Assembly: GCF_900105205.1 (NCBI RefSeq)
Contig: NZ_FNSQ01000005.1
Span: 2,728,001-2,792,000, forward strand
Length of the DNA stretch: 64,000 bases
Source: Microbacterium hydrocarbonoxydans
Lineage (GTDB): Bacteria > Actinomycetota > Actinomycetes > Actinomycetales > Microbacteriaceae
Direction of reading: 5' to 3'
Of the stretch, positions 1 to 7,785 are shown piece after piece. The notes beneath the pieces are model-generated. The model made no database searches. It worked only from the letters and a program-made list of their open reading frames with translations, and was not told the DNA's origin. Position 1 is the stretch's first letter. Each line of letters starts with the position of its first letter. The translations under genes and the position numbers were made by a program.

Positions 1-11
1 GCATCTCGCCG

Positions 12-1052
12 TCAGCGGGCGTCTCGCGGCGCCGCCGTGCTCTCGCGCACGATGAGCTCGGTGCCCACGAGCGGAGTCTGACCGCGCTCGCCGCCGTCGA
101 GCTCTACCAGCAGCACATCGACCGCCAGGGCTCCGACCCGCTCGGGATGCTGCTGCACCGTGGTCAGCGGCGGCCACAGCTGCGCGGCATCCGGCAGTCC
201 GTCGAACCCGACCACGCTGACGTCCCCGGGGATGTCCTTCCCAGCCTCGCGGAAGGCCCGCACCACCCCGATCGCCATCTGATCGTTGGCGGCGAACACC
301 GCGGTCACGCTGTCGTCCTCGCGGAGGCGGAGACCCGCACGGTATCCGGACTCGGCGGACCAGTCCCCCTGCAGCGGCTCGGGTGCGGCGAGTCCGCGCG
401 ACTCGAGCGTCAGCCGCCACGACTCGCGTCGTCGCTCGGCGGAGTACGACTTCGCAGGTCCCGCGACGTGCCAGACCGTCTCGTGTCCGAGGTCGAGCAG
501 ATGCTCGGTCGCGAGTCGCGCTCCCTGGGCCTGATCCGTGTCGACGAACGGATGCGCCGCGCCGCGGTTCGAGTCGACCAGCACGACGGGCAATCCGTCG
601 GGGATCTCGACCTCGGCCTCGTCGAGCTGATGCGCCTCGATCACGATGATGATGCCGTCGACCGCATGCTCCTCGAGTCGCCGGAACGCCCCGGCGACGG
701 TGTCGCGGGCGCTCGACTCGACCGGGATGAGCGTGAGGGCGTAGCCCATCTGCGAGGCGCGCACGGCGATCGCGTCGAGCGTGCGCTGGTTGCCGTAGGA
801 GCTGAAGGAGAACATGATGACGCCGATCGCACGGAAGCGCCCGGAGCGCAGTGCTCGCGCCGCGCTGTTCGGCCGGTAGCCGAGACGCTGCATGGCGACC
901 TCGACGCGCTCTCTGGTCGCCGCTCCGACATAGCCCCGCGCGTTCACGACCCGCGAGACGGTCTGCCCGGAGACGCCGGCCTCGCGGGCGACGTCCTCCA
1001 TCGAGGGGTCACGCCGTCGCTGCGGCGGCTCTGCCGGCTGTTCCGAAGTCAC
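12..1052 (-). CDS. LacI-family transcriptional repressor
   Basis: LacI/GalR-type repressor, predicted to bind a sugar and control the divergent importer and beta-galactosidase genes. About 346 residues, normal for the family. An N-terminal helix-turn-helix (VAREAGVSGQTVSRVVN) is followed by a hinge helix (NSAARALRSGR) and a periplasmic-binding-protein-like effector domain (VFAANDQMAIGV, VVGFDGLPDA). GTG at 1052 is chosen as start because GGATGA lies six bases upstream; TTG at 1058 is the alternative. Two identical dyads in the gap to the permease gene are the presumed operators. The effector cannot be read from the protein; a galactoside is inferred from the GH35 gene in the target operon. 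Confidence 0.93.
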   Translation of the reverse strand: MTSEQPAEPPQRRRDPSMEDVAREAGVSGQTVSRVVNARGYVGAATRERVEVAMQRLGYRPNSAARALRSGRFRAIGVIMFSFSSYGNQRTLDAIAVRASQMGYALTLIPVESSARDTVAGAFRRLEEHAVDGIIIVIEAHQLDEAEVEIPDGLPVVLVDSNRGAAHPFVDTDQAQGARLATEHLLDLGHETVWHVAGPAKSYSAERRRESWRLTLESRGLAAPEPLQGDWSAESGYRAGLRLREDDSVTAVFAANDQMAIGVVRAFREAGKDIPGDVSVVGFDGLPDAAQLWPPLTTVQQHPERVGALAVDVLLVELDGGERGQTPLVGTELIVRESTAAPRDAR

Positions 1053-1070
1053 GATCAATCATCCATTCAT

Positions 1071-1122
1071 GTGTTGACGTTGACACACTAGCAGCGCATC
1101 GAATATGTTGACGTTGACACAC
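1071..1122 (+). promoter_or_regulatory. Sugar-operon promoter with two LacI-type operators
   Basis: The 17-mer TGTTGACGTTGACACAC occurs twice, at 1072-1088 and 1106-1122, exactly 34 bp apart (about three helical turns). Each lies in an imperfect dyad centred on ACGT (GTGTTGACGTTGACAC, 12 of 16 positions symmetric), typical of LacI-family sites with a central CG. TTGACA at 1080-1085 is a consensus -35 inside the first copy; TATGTT at 1104-1109 is a plausible -10 overlapping the second. The ATG at 1105 lies inside this operator, so it is not the permease start. Confidence 0.8.
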
Positions 1123-1161
1123 GGCGCCGTGAGCGCTCGATCTCTAAGAAGGTTCTCGTCG

Positions 1162-2079
1162 ATGACGACTCAAGATTCCACCGCCCTGGCGGACCACGGC
1201 ATCCGCCGGCACGAGAAGCGCGACTGGAGAGGATGGGCCTTCGTCGGCCCGTTCATGGTCGTCTTCGCGCTGGTGTTCCTGACACCGCTCGCCTACGCGC
1301 TCTACCTCAGCTTCTTCCAGGAGAAGCTGATCGGCGGCACCGCGTTCGTCGGGTTCGACAACTACGTCCGCGCGCTCACCGACCCGCAGTTCTGGGAGGC
1401 GTTCGGCCGCGTCGTGCTCTTCCTCGTCGTCCAGGTGCCGATCATGCTCGCCCTCGCCCTCGCCGCGGCGCTCGCGCTGGACAGCGCCCGGCTGCGCGGA
1501 GCATCCTTCTTCCGGATCCTCATCTTCCTGCCGTACGCGGTGCCCGCGGTCGTCGCGGTGCTCATGTGGGGATACATCTACGGCGACCAGTTCGGTCTCA
1601 CCTCGAACTTCAACGACTTCCTCGGCAGCGACCTCATCACCCCGTTCGCCCGCGAGTGGATCCTCGTCTCGATCGGCAACATCGTGACCTGGCAGTTCGT
1701 CGGCTACAACATGCTGATCTTCTACTCCTCGCTGAAGACGATCCCCACCGACATGTACGAGGCGGCGTCGCTCGACGGCGCCGGGGCCTGGCGCACGATC
1801 TTCTCGATCAAGATCCCCTCGGTGCGCGGTGCCCTCGTGATCGCCACGATCTTCTCGATCATCGGCAGCTTCCAGCTCTTCAACGAGCCCAACATCCTGC
1901 GCCCGCTGGCCCCGAACGTGATCACGACGTACTTCACGCCGAACATGTACGCCTACAACCTGTCGTTCGCAGGTCAGCAGTTCAACTACGCCGCCACGAT
2001 CGCCATCATCATGGGCGTCATCACCGCGGTGATCGCCTACGTCGTGCAACTGCGCGGCTCGAAGTCGGAGGTGCGCTGA
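1162..2079 (+). CDS. Carbohydrate ABC transporter permease (MalF/LacF-like)
   Basis: Inner-membrane permease of a CUT1-type sugar importer, 305 residues. It shows about six membrane segments starting at FVGPFMVVFALVFLTPLAY and the EAA cytoplasmic loop YEAASLDGAGAWRTIF that contacts the ATPase. ATG at 1162 is preceded by AAGAAGG nine bases upstream; a longer reading to 1105 would start inside the operator. It is the first gene of a four-gene operon with a second permease one base downstream, a binding protein and a beta-galactosidase. No ATPase is encoded here, so a shared MsiK/UgpC-type ATPase elsewhere is expected, as is common in actinobacteria. Confidence 0.93.
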   Translation: MTTQDSTALADHGIRRHEKRDWRGWAFVGPFMVVFALVFLTPLAYALYLSFFQEKLIGGTAFVGFDNYVRALTDPQFWEAFGRVVLFLVVQVPIMLALALAAALALDSARLRGASFFRILIFLPYAVPAVVAVLMWGYIYGDQFGLTSNFNDFLGSDLITPFAREWILVSIGNIVTWQFVGYNMLIFYSSLKTIPTDMYEAASLDGAGAWRTIFSIKIPSVRGALVIATIFSIIGSFQLFNEPNILRPLAPNVITTYFTPNMYAYNLSFAGQQFNYAATIAIIMGVITAVIAYVVQLRGSKSEVR

Positions 2080-2080
2080 C

Positions 2081-2971
2081 ATGGCACTCCCCCTCGCCCG
2101 CCCCTCGCAGAAGCGCCACGACCCGATGAATCCGCGCAAGTCCAAGATCCTGCTGATCGTGATGGTCGTGTACGCGCTGTACACGCTCGTGCCGCTGGTC
2201 TGGCTGCTGTTCAGCTCGACCAAGACCCAGTCGGGCCTGTTCAGCTCCTTCGGTCTCTGGTTCTCGGACGACTTCGCGTTCATCGACAACCTCGTCGAGA
2301 CCTTCTCGTACCAGGACGGCATCTTCCTGCGCTGGCTCGGCAACACGCTGCTCTACGTGGTGGTGGGCGCCGGCGGCGCGACACTGCTGGCGACGATGGC
2401 CGGCTACGGCCTGGCGAAGTACCGCTTCCCCGGGCGCCGCGCGGTGTTCGCCGTCGTCCTCGGCGCGGTGGCCGTGCCCGGCACCGCGCTCGCCGTGCCG
2501 ACCTTCCTGCTCTTCAGCGAGCTGGGGCTGACCAATACACCCTGGGCCGTGATCATCCCGTCGCTGATCAGCCCGTTCGGTCTGTACCTGATCTGGGTGT
2601 TCGCCTCGGAGTCCGTGCCGACCGAGCTGCTGGAGGCCGCACGCATCGACGGAGCCGGCGAGTTCCGCACGTTCTTCACGATCTCGATGCGGCTGCTCGC
2701 CCCCGGCATCGTGACGGTCACCCTGTTCACCGTGGTCGCCACCTGGAACAACTACTTCCTGCCGCTGATCATGCTGTCCGACCCCGACTGGTACCCGCTC
2801 ACCGTGGGGCTCAACCAGTGGAGCGCGCAGGCGATCGGCGCGGGATCGCAGCCGATCTACAACCTCGTGATCATGGGGTCGCTGCTCACCATCATCCCGA
2901 TCGTCATCGCCTTCCTGCTGCTGCAGAGGTTCTGGCAGTCAGGTCTCACCGCCGGAAGCGTCAAGCAGTAG
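2081..2971 (+). CDS. Carbohydrate ABC transporter permease (MalG/LacG-like)
   Basis: Partner permease of the preceding gene, 296 residues, with about six membrane segments and the EAA loop LEAARIDGAGEFRTFF. The N-terminal cytoplasmic stretch of some 22 polar residues before the first membrane helix (ILLIVMVVYALYTLVPLVWLL) is typical of MalG-type subunits. The ATG follows the upstream stop after a single base, so the two permeases are almost certainly translationally coupled and form the heterodimeric channel. Substrate specificity is assigned only by context. Confidence 0.93.
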   Translation: MALPLARPSQKRHDPMNPRKSKILLIVMVVYALYTLVPLVWLLFSSTKTQSGLFSSFGLWFSDDFAFIDNLVETFSYQDGIFLRWLGNTLLYVVVGAGGATLLATMAGYGLAKYRFPGRRAVFAVVLGAVAVPGTALAVPTFLLFSELGLTNTPWAVIIPSLISPFGLYLIWVFASESVPTELLEAARIDGAGEFRTFFTISMRLLAPGIVTVTLFTVVATWNNYFLPLIMLSDPDWYPLTVGLNQWSAQAIGAGSQPIYNLVIMGSLLTIIPIVIAFLLLQRFWQSGLTAGSVKQ

Positions 2972-3039
2972 TTCCCGGCATCCCCCTCCGCACCGCCCGT
3001 CGGTCCGACGCTGGACCGCACCCCCGAAAGGACACAGCA

Positions 3040-4398
3040 ATGAAGCACCTTCCCTCACCCGCCGCACGGCGCACCCTCACGGTGCTCGCGGCCGGAACCG
3101 TGGCAGCACTGGCGCTGGCCGGCTGCAGCACCGGAGACACCGGCTCCGGCGGCGGCGCTGCCGGCGACGGATCGTTCGACTCGATCGAGGCCGCTCTGGA
3201 GAAGGGCGGCGAGATCACGTACTGGTCCTGGACCCCCTCCGCCGAGGCCCAGGTCGAGGCCTTCGAGAAGGAGTACCCGAACGTGAAGGTGAACGTGGTC
3301 AACGCGGGCACCAACAACGAGGAGTACACCAAACTGCAGAACGCCATCAAGGCCGGCTCCGGCGCACCCGACGTCGTGCAGGTCGAGTACTACGCCTTCC
3401 CGCAGTTCGCCCTGACCGACGCCTTCGTCGACCTGTCGCAGTACGGCTTCGCCGACTTCGAGGACGACTACACCGCCTCGACATGGAACTCGGTCACCGA
3501 CGGCGACGCCATCTACGGCCTCCCCCAGGACTCCGGCCCCATGGCGCTGTTCTACAACAAGGCGGTGTTCGACGCCGCCGGGGTCGACGTGCCCACCACC
3601 TGGGACGAGTACTACGAGGCCGCGAAGGCGATCCACGCCGCGAACCCCGACGCCTACATCACCAACGACACGGGCGACGCCGGCTTCGCGACCTCGATGA
3701 TCTGGCAGGCGGGCGGCAAGCCCTTCGAGACCTCCGGCACGGATGTCACGATCGACCTGCAGGACGACGGCTCGAAGAAGTGGACCGAGAACTGGAACCG
3801 CCTCGTCGAGGAGGACCTCCTTGCCCCCTACTCCAGCTGGAGCGACGAGTGGTTCCGCGCTCTCGGCGACGGCAGCCTCGCGACCCTCGTCATCGGAGCC
3901 TGGATGCCGGGCAACCTGATCTCGGGCGCCCCCGACGGTGCCGGCGACTGGCGCGTCGCGCCGATGCCGACCTACGACGGATCCCCTGCATCCGCCGAGA
4001 ACGGCGGCGGCGGTCAGGCCGTGACCACGCAGAGCAAGAACCCGGAGCTCGCAGCCGGATTCCTGTGGTGGCTGAACAACTCGGAGGAGAGCATCTCGAC
4101 CTTCCTCGAGTCCGGCGGCTTCCCGTCGACGACCGCCGAGCTGTCGAGCGAGGAGTTCCTCGCCGACGCCCCCGAGTACTTCGGTGGCCAGAAGATCAAC
4201 GAGGTGCTCGCTGCGGCGGCCGACGACGTGGTCGAGGGCTGGAACTACCTGCCCTACCAGGTCTACGGCAACAGCATCTTCGGCGACACCGTCGGCCAGT
4301 CGTACCAGAACGGCACCGACCTGAACGAGGGCCTGACGACCTGGCAGGACGCCCTGGTCGAATACGGCAACTCGCAGGGCTTCGCCGTCAACAAGTAA
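3040..4398 (+). CDS. Sugar-binding lipoprotein of ABC importer
   Basis: Extracellular solute-binding protein family 1 lipoprotein, 452 residues, delivering sugar to the two permeases. The N-terminus has a basic start, a hydrophobic segment and the lipobox LALAGC with the lipidated Cys29. The mature part has typical family-1 features: ITYWSWTPSAEAQVEAFEKEYP near its start, an aromatic-rich binding region and a C-terminal LNEGLTTWQDAL. ATG at 3040 follows GAAAGGA. A 14-bp perfect hairpin sits immediately downstream, before the beta-galactosidase gene. Confidence 0.93.
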   Translation: MKHLPSPAARRTLTVLAAGTVAALALAGCSTGDTGSGGGAAGDGSFDSIEAALEKGGEITYWSWTPSAEAQVEAFEKEYPNVKVNVVNAGTNNEEYTKLQNAIKAGSGAPDVVQVEYYAFPQFALTDAFVDLSQYGFADFEDDYTASTWNSVTDGDAIYGLPQDSGPMALFYNKAVFDAAGVDVPTTWDEYYEAAKAIHAANPDAYITNDTGDAGFATSMIWQAGGKPFETSGTDVTIDLQDDGSKKWTENWNRLVEEDLLAPYSSWSDEWFRALGDGSLATLVIGAWMPGNLISGAPDGAGDWRVAPMPTYDGSPASAENGGGGQAVTTQSKNPELAAGFLWWLNNSEESISTFLESGGFPSTTAELSSEEFLADAPEYFGGQKINEVLAAAADDVVEGWNYLPYQVYGNSIFGDTVGQSYQNGTDLNEGLTTWQDALVEYGNSQGFAVNK

Positions 4399-4408
4399 TC
4401 GCACGTCC

Positions 4409-4441
4409 GGGCCGGACGGGGATCCGCTCCCCGTCCGGCCC
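4409..4441 (+). terminator. Intercistronic 14-bp perfect hairpin after binding-protein gene
   Basis: A GC-rich inverted repeat with 14 paired bases and the five-base loop TCCGC lies 10 bp after the solute-binding-protein stop and 21 bp before the beta-galactosidase start. There is no U-tract. In an operon such a structure more likely protects the upstream mRNA from 3' decay or partly attenuates transcription than ends it fully. Confidence 0.7.
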
Positions 4442-4462
4442 TCCCATCGAAAGCACCTCATC

Positions 4463-6205
4463 GTGACCTCCTTCTCCATCGGCGAGACAGACTTCCTCCG
4501 CGCAGGGCTCCCCCACCAGGTGATCTCCGGCGCGATCCACTACTTCCGCGTGCACCCGGACCAGTGGCAGGACCGCATCCGCAAAGCACGCCTGATGGGG
4601 CTCAACACGATCGAGACCTACGTCGCCTGGAACGCGCACGAGCCGCGCAGGGGCGAGTGGGATGCGAGCGGGTGGAACGACCTGGGCCGATTCCTCGACC
4701 TGATCCAGGCCGAGGGCATGGATGCGATCGTGCGTCCGGGCCCGTACATCTGCGCGGAATGGCACAACGGCGGGCTGCCGAACTGGCTCACCCGTGGTGA
4801 GCGCGAACTGCGCTCCTCCGAGCCCACCTACCTCGCCGAGGTGAGCGCCTATCTCCGCCGCGTGTACGAGATCGTCACTCCCCGGCAGATCGACCGCGGC
4901 GGCCCGGTCGTCCTCGTGCAGATCGAGAACGAGTACGGCGCCTACGGCTCCGACAAGGCCTACCTCGAGGCGCTCGTCGCACTCACGAGGGAGGCGGGGA
5001 TCACCGTTCCTCTCACGACCGTCGATCAGCCGACGGACCGGATGCTCGCTGACGGCAGTCTCCCCGAGCTGCACAAGACCGGCTCCTTCGGCTCCCGCAG
5101 CGCCGAGCGCCTGGCGACGCTGCGCGCGCACCAGCCGACCGGCCCTCTGATGTGCTCGGAGTTCTGGGACGGCTGGTTCGACTGGTGGGGCGGCGTGCAC
5201 CACACCACCGATGTCGCTGAGGCGGCCTCGGATCTCGACGAGCTGCTCGCCGCCGGGGCCTCGGTCAACATCTACATGTTCCACGGCGGCACGAACTTCG
5301 GCCTCACGAACGGCGCCAACCACAAGGGCCGCTACCTGCCGATCGTCACCTCGTACGACTATGACGCCCCTCTCGACGAGGCGGGTAACCCGACCGAGAA
5401 GTTCTTCGCGTTCCGCGACGTGATCGCGAAGTACGCGCCGGTGCCCGAGGAGCTGCCCGCTCCCGCTGTGGCGGCACCCGCGTTCTCGGTGCCGCTCGCG
5501 TCTGCGGGCAGTTGGACGGATGCTGCGGCAACGGCCCCTTCCTCGTCGGCACCCGTCACCTTCGACGAGCTGGAGCACCTGAGCGCCCTGGTGCGCTACG
5601 ACGTCATGCTGCCGGAGGGTCGAGGCGGACTGCTGCGCATCGACCCGGTCAGAGACCACGCGTGGGTGAGCGTCGACGGGCAGCCGGTCGGCACGCTCTC
5701 CCGGACCCGCCATGAACGCGCGCTGCGGGTTCCCGACGGACGGACGCTCAGCATCCTCGTCGAGGACCAGGGTCGAGTGAACTACGACCATCGCCTAGGC
5801 GAGGAGAAGGGCCTGATCGGCACTCCCTCGCTCGACGGGGTGCGGCTGACGGGCTGGGGCTCGACGCCGCTGGACGTCGCCGAGCTGGCTGCAGAGGTCG
5901 GTTCCCGCGTCGCGGATTCGTCCGACGACGTGATCAGCGGCCCGTCCGCGTGGATCGCGGAGTTCGATCTCGACTCCCCCGCCGACCTGTTCCTGGACAC
6001 ATCAGCCTGGAGCAAGGGCTACGCGTTCCTCAACGGATTCTTCCTGGGGCGCTACTGGCGGAACGGCCCGCAGCGCACTCTGTTCGTGCCCGCCCCGGCG
6101 ACGACGACCGGGGCGAACCGGCTCGTGGTGCTCGAGCTCGAGGAGCTCTTCGTCCCGACCGCCGACTTCGTGTCGGGCGCGGTACTCGGGGACACGGAGG
6201 AATAG
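4463..6205 (+). CDS. GH35 beta-galactosidase
   Basis: Glycoside hydrolase family 35, predicted to release terminal beta-linked galactose inside the cell (no signal peptide is visible). 580 residues, a compact bacterial GH35. Signatures are the GGPVVLVQIENEYG block with E157 as the expected acid/base and CSEFWDGWFDWWGG with E233 as the expected nucleophile, plus NIYMFHGGTNFG. C-terminal residues ~355-580 look like jelly-roll domains (WSKGYAFLNGFFLGRYW). GTG at 4463 is the start. It is the last gene of the LacI-controlled operon, so the importer probably brings in a beta-galactoside oligosaccharide. Confidence 0.92.
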   Translation: MTSFSIGETDFLRAGLPHQVISGAIHYFRVHPDQWQDRIRKARLMGLNTIETYVAWNAHEPRRGEWDASGWNDLGRFLDLIQAEGMDAIVRPGPYICAEWHNGGLPNWLTRGERELRSSEPTYLAEVSAYLRRVYEIVTPRQIDRGGPVVLVQIENEYGAYGSDKAYLEALVALTREAGITVPLTTVDQPTDRMLADGSLPELHKTGSFGSRSAERLATLRAHQPTGPLMCSEFWDGWFDWWGGVHHTTDVAEAASDLDELLAAGASVNIYMFHGGTNFGLTNGANHKGRYLPIVTSYDYDAPLDEAGNPTEKFFAFRDVIAKYAPVPEELPAPAVAAPAFSVPLASAGSWTDAAATAPSSSAPVTFDELEHLSALVRYDVMLPEGRGGLLRIDPVRDHAWVSVDGQPVGTLSRTRHERALRVPDGRTLSILVEDQGRVNYDHRLGEEKGLIGTPSLDGVRLTGWGSTPLDVAELAAEVGSRVADSSDDVISGPSAWIAEFDLDSPADLFLDTSAWSKGYAFLNGFFLGRYWRNGPQRTLFVPAPATTTGANRLVVLELEELFVPTADFVSGAVLGDTEE

Positions 6206-6242
6206 CGCCCGGCGACAGGCATCCGCCCACTACCGTGAGCTT

Positions 6243-6608
6243 GTGCCGCGTCGAAGGTTCTCCACACCCACGCCTGCTGCGCGCGCCCGCTACGCGAAGC
6301 GGCGTCAGGGGCGGTTGGCGCGGGTGGACAACGACCTCACCGCCGAGCAGTGGGCCTCGCTGCAGGAGGCCTGGGGCGGATGCGCGTACTGCGGAGCGGG
6401 TGAGGTCGCACTCCAGCGCGACTGCGTGATGCCGATCTCCCGAGGTGGCCGCTACACGGTCGAGAACGTGGTGCCCGCATGCGGGTCGTGCAATGCGAGC
6501 AAGCGCAATGACGAGGTCACGTCATGGCTGCGCCGCAAGCGACTCGACGAGCGCGCCTTCCTCAGTCGGTACGGCGAGATCCTCGTCGCCCTGCGCCAGG
6601 CCGAGTGA
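6243..6608 (+). CDS. Small HNH endonuclease-domain protein
   Basis: 121 residues with a single HNH (beta-beta-alpha-metal) nuclease motif: CAYCG forms the first zinc knuckle, the DCVMPISRGGRYTVENVVPACG stretch supplies the central residues, and CGSCNASKRND gives the second knuckle. The N-terminus is very basic (PRRRFSTPTPAARARYAKRRQGR), consistent with DNA binding. The start is GTG at 6243 with no clear ribosome binding site, so the true start could be internal. It stands alone after the sugar operon; nothing nearby marks it as phage or restriction related. The biological role is not known. Confidence 0.8.
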   Translation: MPRRRFSTPTPAARARYAKRRQGRLARVDNDLTAEQWASLQEAWGGCAYCGAGEVALQRDCVMPISRGGRYTVENVVPACGSCNASKRNDEVTSWLRRKRLDERAFLSRYGEILVALRQAE

Positions 6609-6617
6609 AGGGTCTCG

Positions 6618-7142
6618 CTATGGATTCCGACGAGAATCCCAGACGGCTGCGGAGAGACGAGCCGCGTCGGCCCTGGTGATGCTCTGCCAGTTGCGGCCGC
6701 CGCGTGCGAACGACTCCTGCACGCCGGGCGGCACCGTGGACGGGTCGACCGGACTGTCGAGCCATCCGCAGTCACGGACGTGCACGAGATCGACATCTCG
6801 TGCCTCGTCCGACGCGTCGTAGCGCCAGGGTCCGGCGATCCGCCCCAACCACAGCAGTCCGTCGGCGTCGCGCGTCCAGACGTACGCGCCCTCGGGCACC
6901 CCCGCGAACCGCTCGAGTCGGCGCGCCATCCGCTCGCCGTGCGCCGCGTCCACGGCGGCGAGCGCATCCGCGATCGAGTCCGGTACGCCGTCGAGCCTGC
7001 CGCCCACCCCGCAGACCCCGATCGCGAGCGCCCGGTCGACGGCCGCTCCGTCGGCCACGCCGTCGTCCCGCGACCGCATCGGGGCGCGGTACACGCCGGG
7101 AGCCTCGCCGTCGTCGCCCGCGCGGACCTCTGCCGCGCTCAT
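6618..7142 (-). CDS. Uncharacterised actinobacterial protein
   Basis: 174 residues with no recognised catalytic motif. The start overlaps the stop of the phosphoesterase gene by four bases (ATGA), so the two are translated as a pair. The middle section (GAYVWTRDADGLLWLGRIAGPW then YDASDEA and a following W-rich strand) resembles the WVGRITGPYRYD-type strand pattern of small PUA/EVE-like modules in modification-dependent restriction proteins; this is a weak resemblance only. No membrane segment or signal peptide is present. Function unknown. Confidence 0.7.
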   Translation of the reverse strand: MSAAEVRAGDDGEAPGVYRAPMRSRDDGVADGAAVDRALAIGVCGVGGRLDGVPDSIADALAAVDAAHGERMARRLERFAGVPEGAYVWTRDADGLLWLGRIAGPWRYDASDEARDVDLVHVRDCGWLDSPVDPSTVPPGVQESFARGGRNWQSITRADAARLSAAVWDSRRNP

Positions 7143-7636
7143 CCGATCGGCACCAGCGTCGCGTCGATCCGTCCGCCCTCGATCGTGACCGTCATCATCG
7201 TGCAGACCGGCTGACGTCGGCGGTCGGTGGGCGAGCCGGGGTTGAGCAGTCGCATGCCGGACGGGGCGATGGTGTCCCACGGGATGTGGGAGTGCCCGAA
7301 CACGAGCAGGTCAACCCCGGGGAACGCGGCGTCCATCCGCTCCTCGCGCCGTTGCTTGGGCCCGGTCTCGTGCACCACGGCGACCTCGACCTCTTCGACG
7401 CTCAGACGGGCGACCTCGGGCAGACGCTCGCGCAGCTCCGGGCCGTCGTTGTTCCCGTAGACGCCGTGCAGCACCCTCGACCGCACCTCCAGCAGGTCCA
7501 GGGTCGCGACGTCGATCCAGTCCCCTGCATGCACGACGATGTCGGCGTCATCGATCGCGTGAAGCACGGCATCCGGCAGGCGCCTGGCTCGCGCCGGGAC
7601 GTGCGTGTCGGCGAGCAGCAACAGCCGTGTCGTCAT
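7139..7636 (-). CDS. YfcE-family metallophosphoesterase
   Basis: Calcineurin-like phosphoesterase of the small MJ0936/YfcE type, 165 residues. Metal-binding motifs appear in order: LLADTHVP (D-x-H), VVHAGDWID (GD), YGNNDGPE (GNxD), VVHETGP (H) and FGHSHIPW (GHxH). Members hydrolyse phosphodiesters such as bis-p-nitrophenyl phosphate; the natural substrate is usually unknown. ATG at 7636 is preceded by GGAGA; an upstream in-frame extension lacks conserved sequence. It is coupled to the unknown gene downstream. Confidence 0.9.
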   Translation of the reverse strand: MTTRLLLLADTHVPARARRLPDAVLHAIDDADIVVHAGDWIDVATLDLLEVRSRVLHGVYGNNDGPELRERLPEVARLSVEEVEVAVVHETGPKQRREERMDAAFPGVDLLVFGHSHIPWDTIAPSGMRLLNPGSPTDRRRQPVCTMMTVTIEGGRIDATLVPIG

Positions 7637-7785
7637 GGTCTCTCCGATCTCGCAGCGGTCCCGCATCCGCTCCGACTCTACGCACGCGGGGATCCCGGCC
7701 ATCGTCATACGCACCCAGCAAACGTTCAGGAAGGCGTAGGATCTCCCGGTGCCCTGGTATACCGGGCCCGGATCTAAGGAGCAGT

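Noticed and set aside
1105..2079. Permease start at ATG 1105
   Set aside because: This ATG is inside the second operator and lacks a ribosome binding site; ATG 1162 has AAGAAGG nine bases upstream and begins a normal permease N-terminus.
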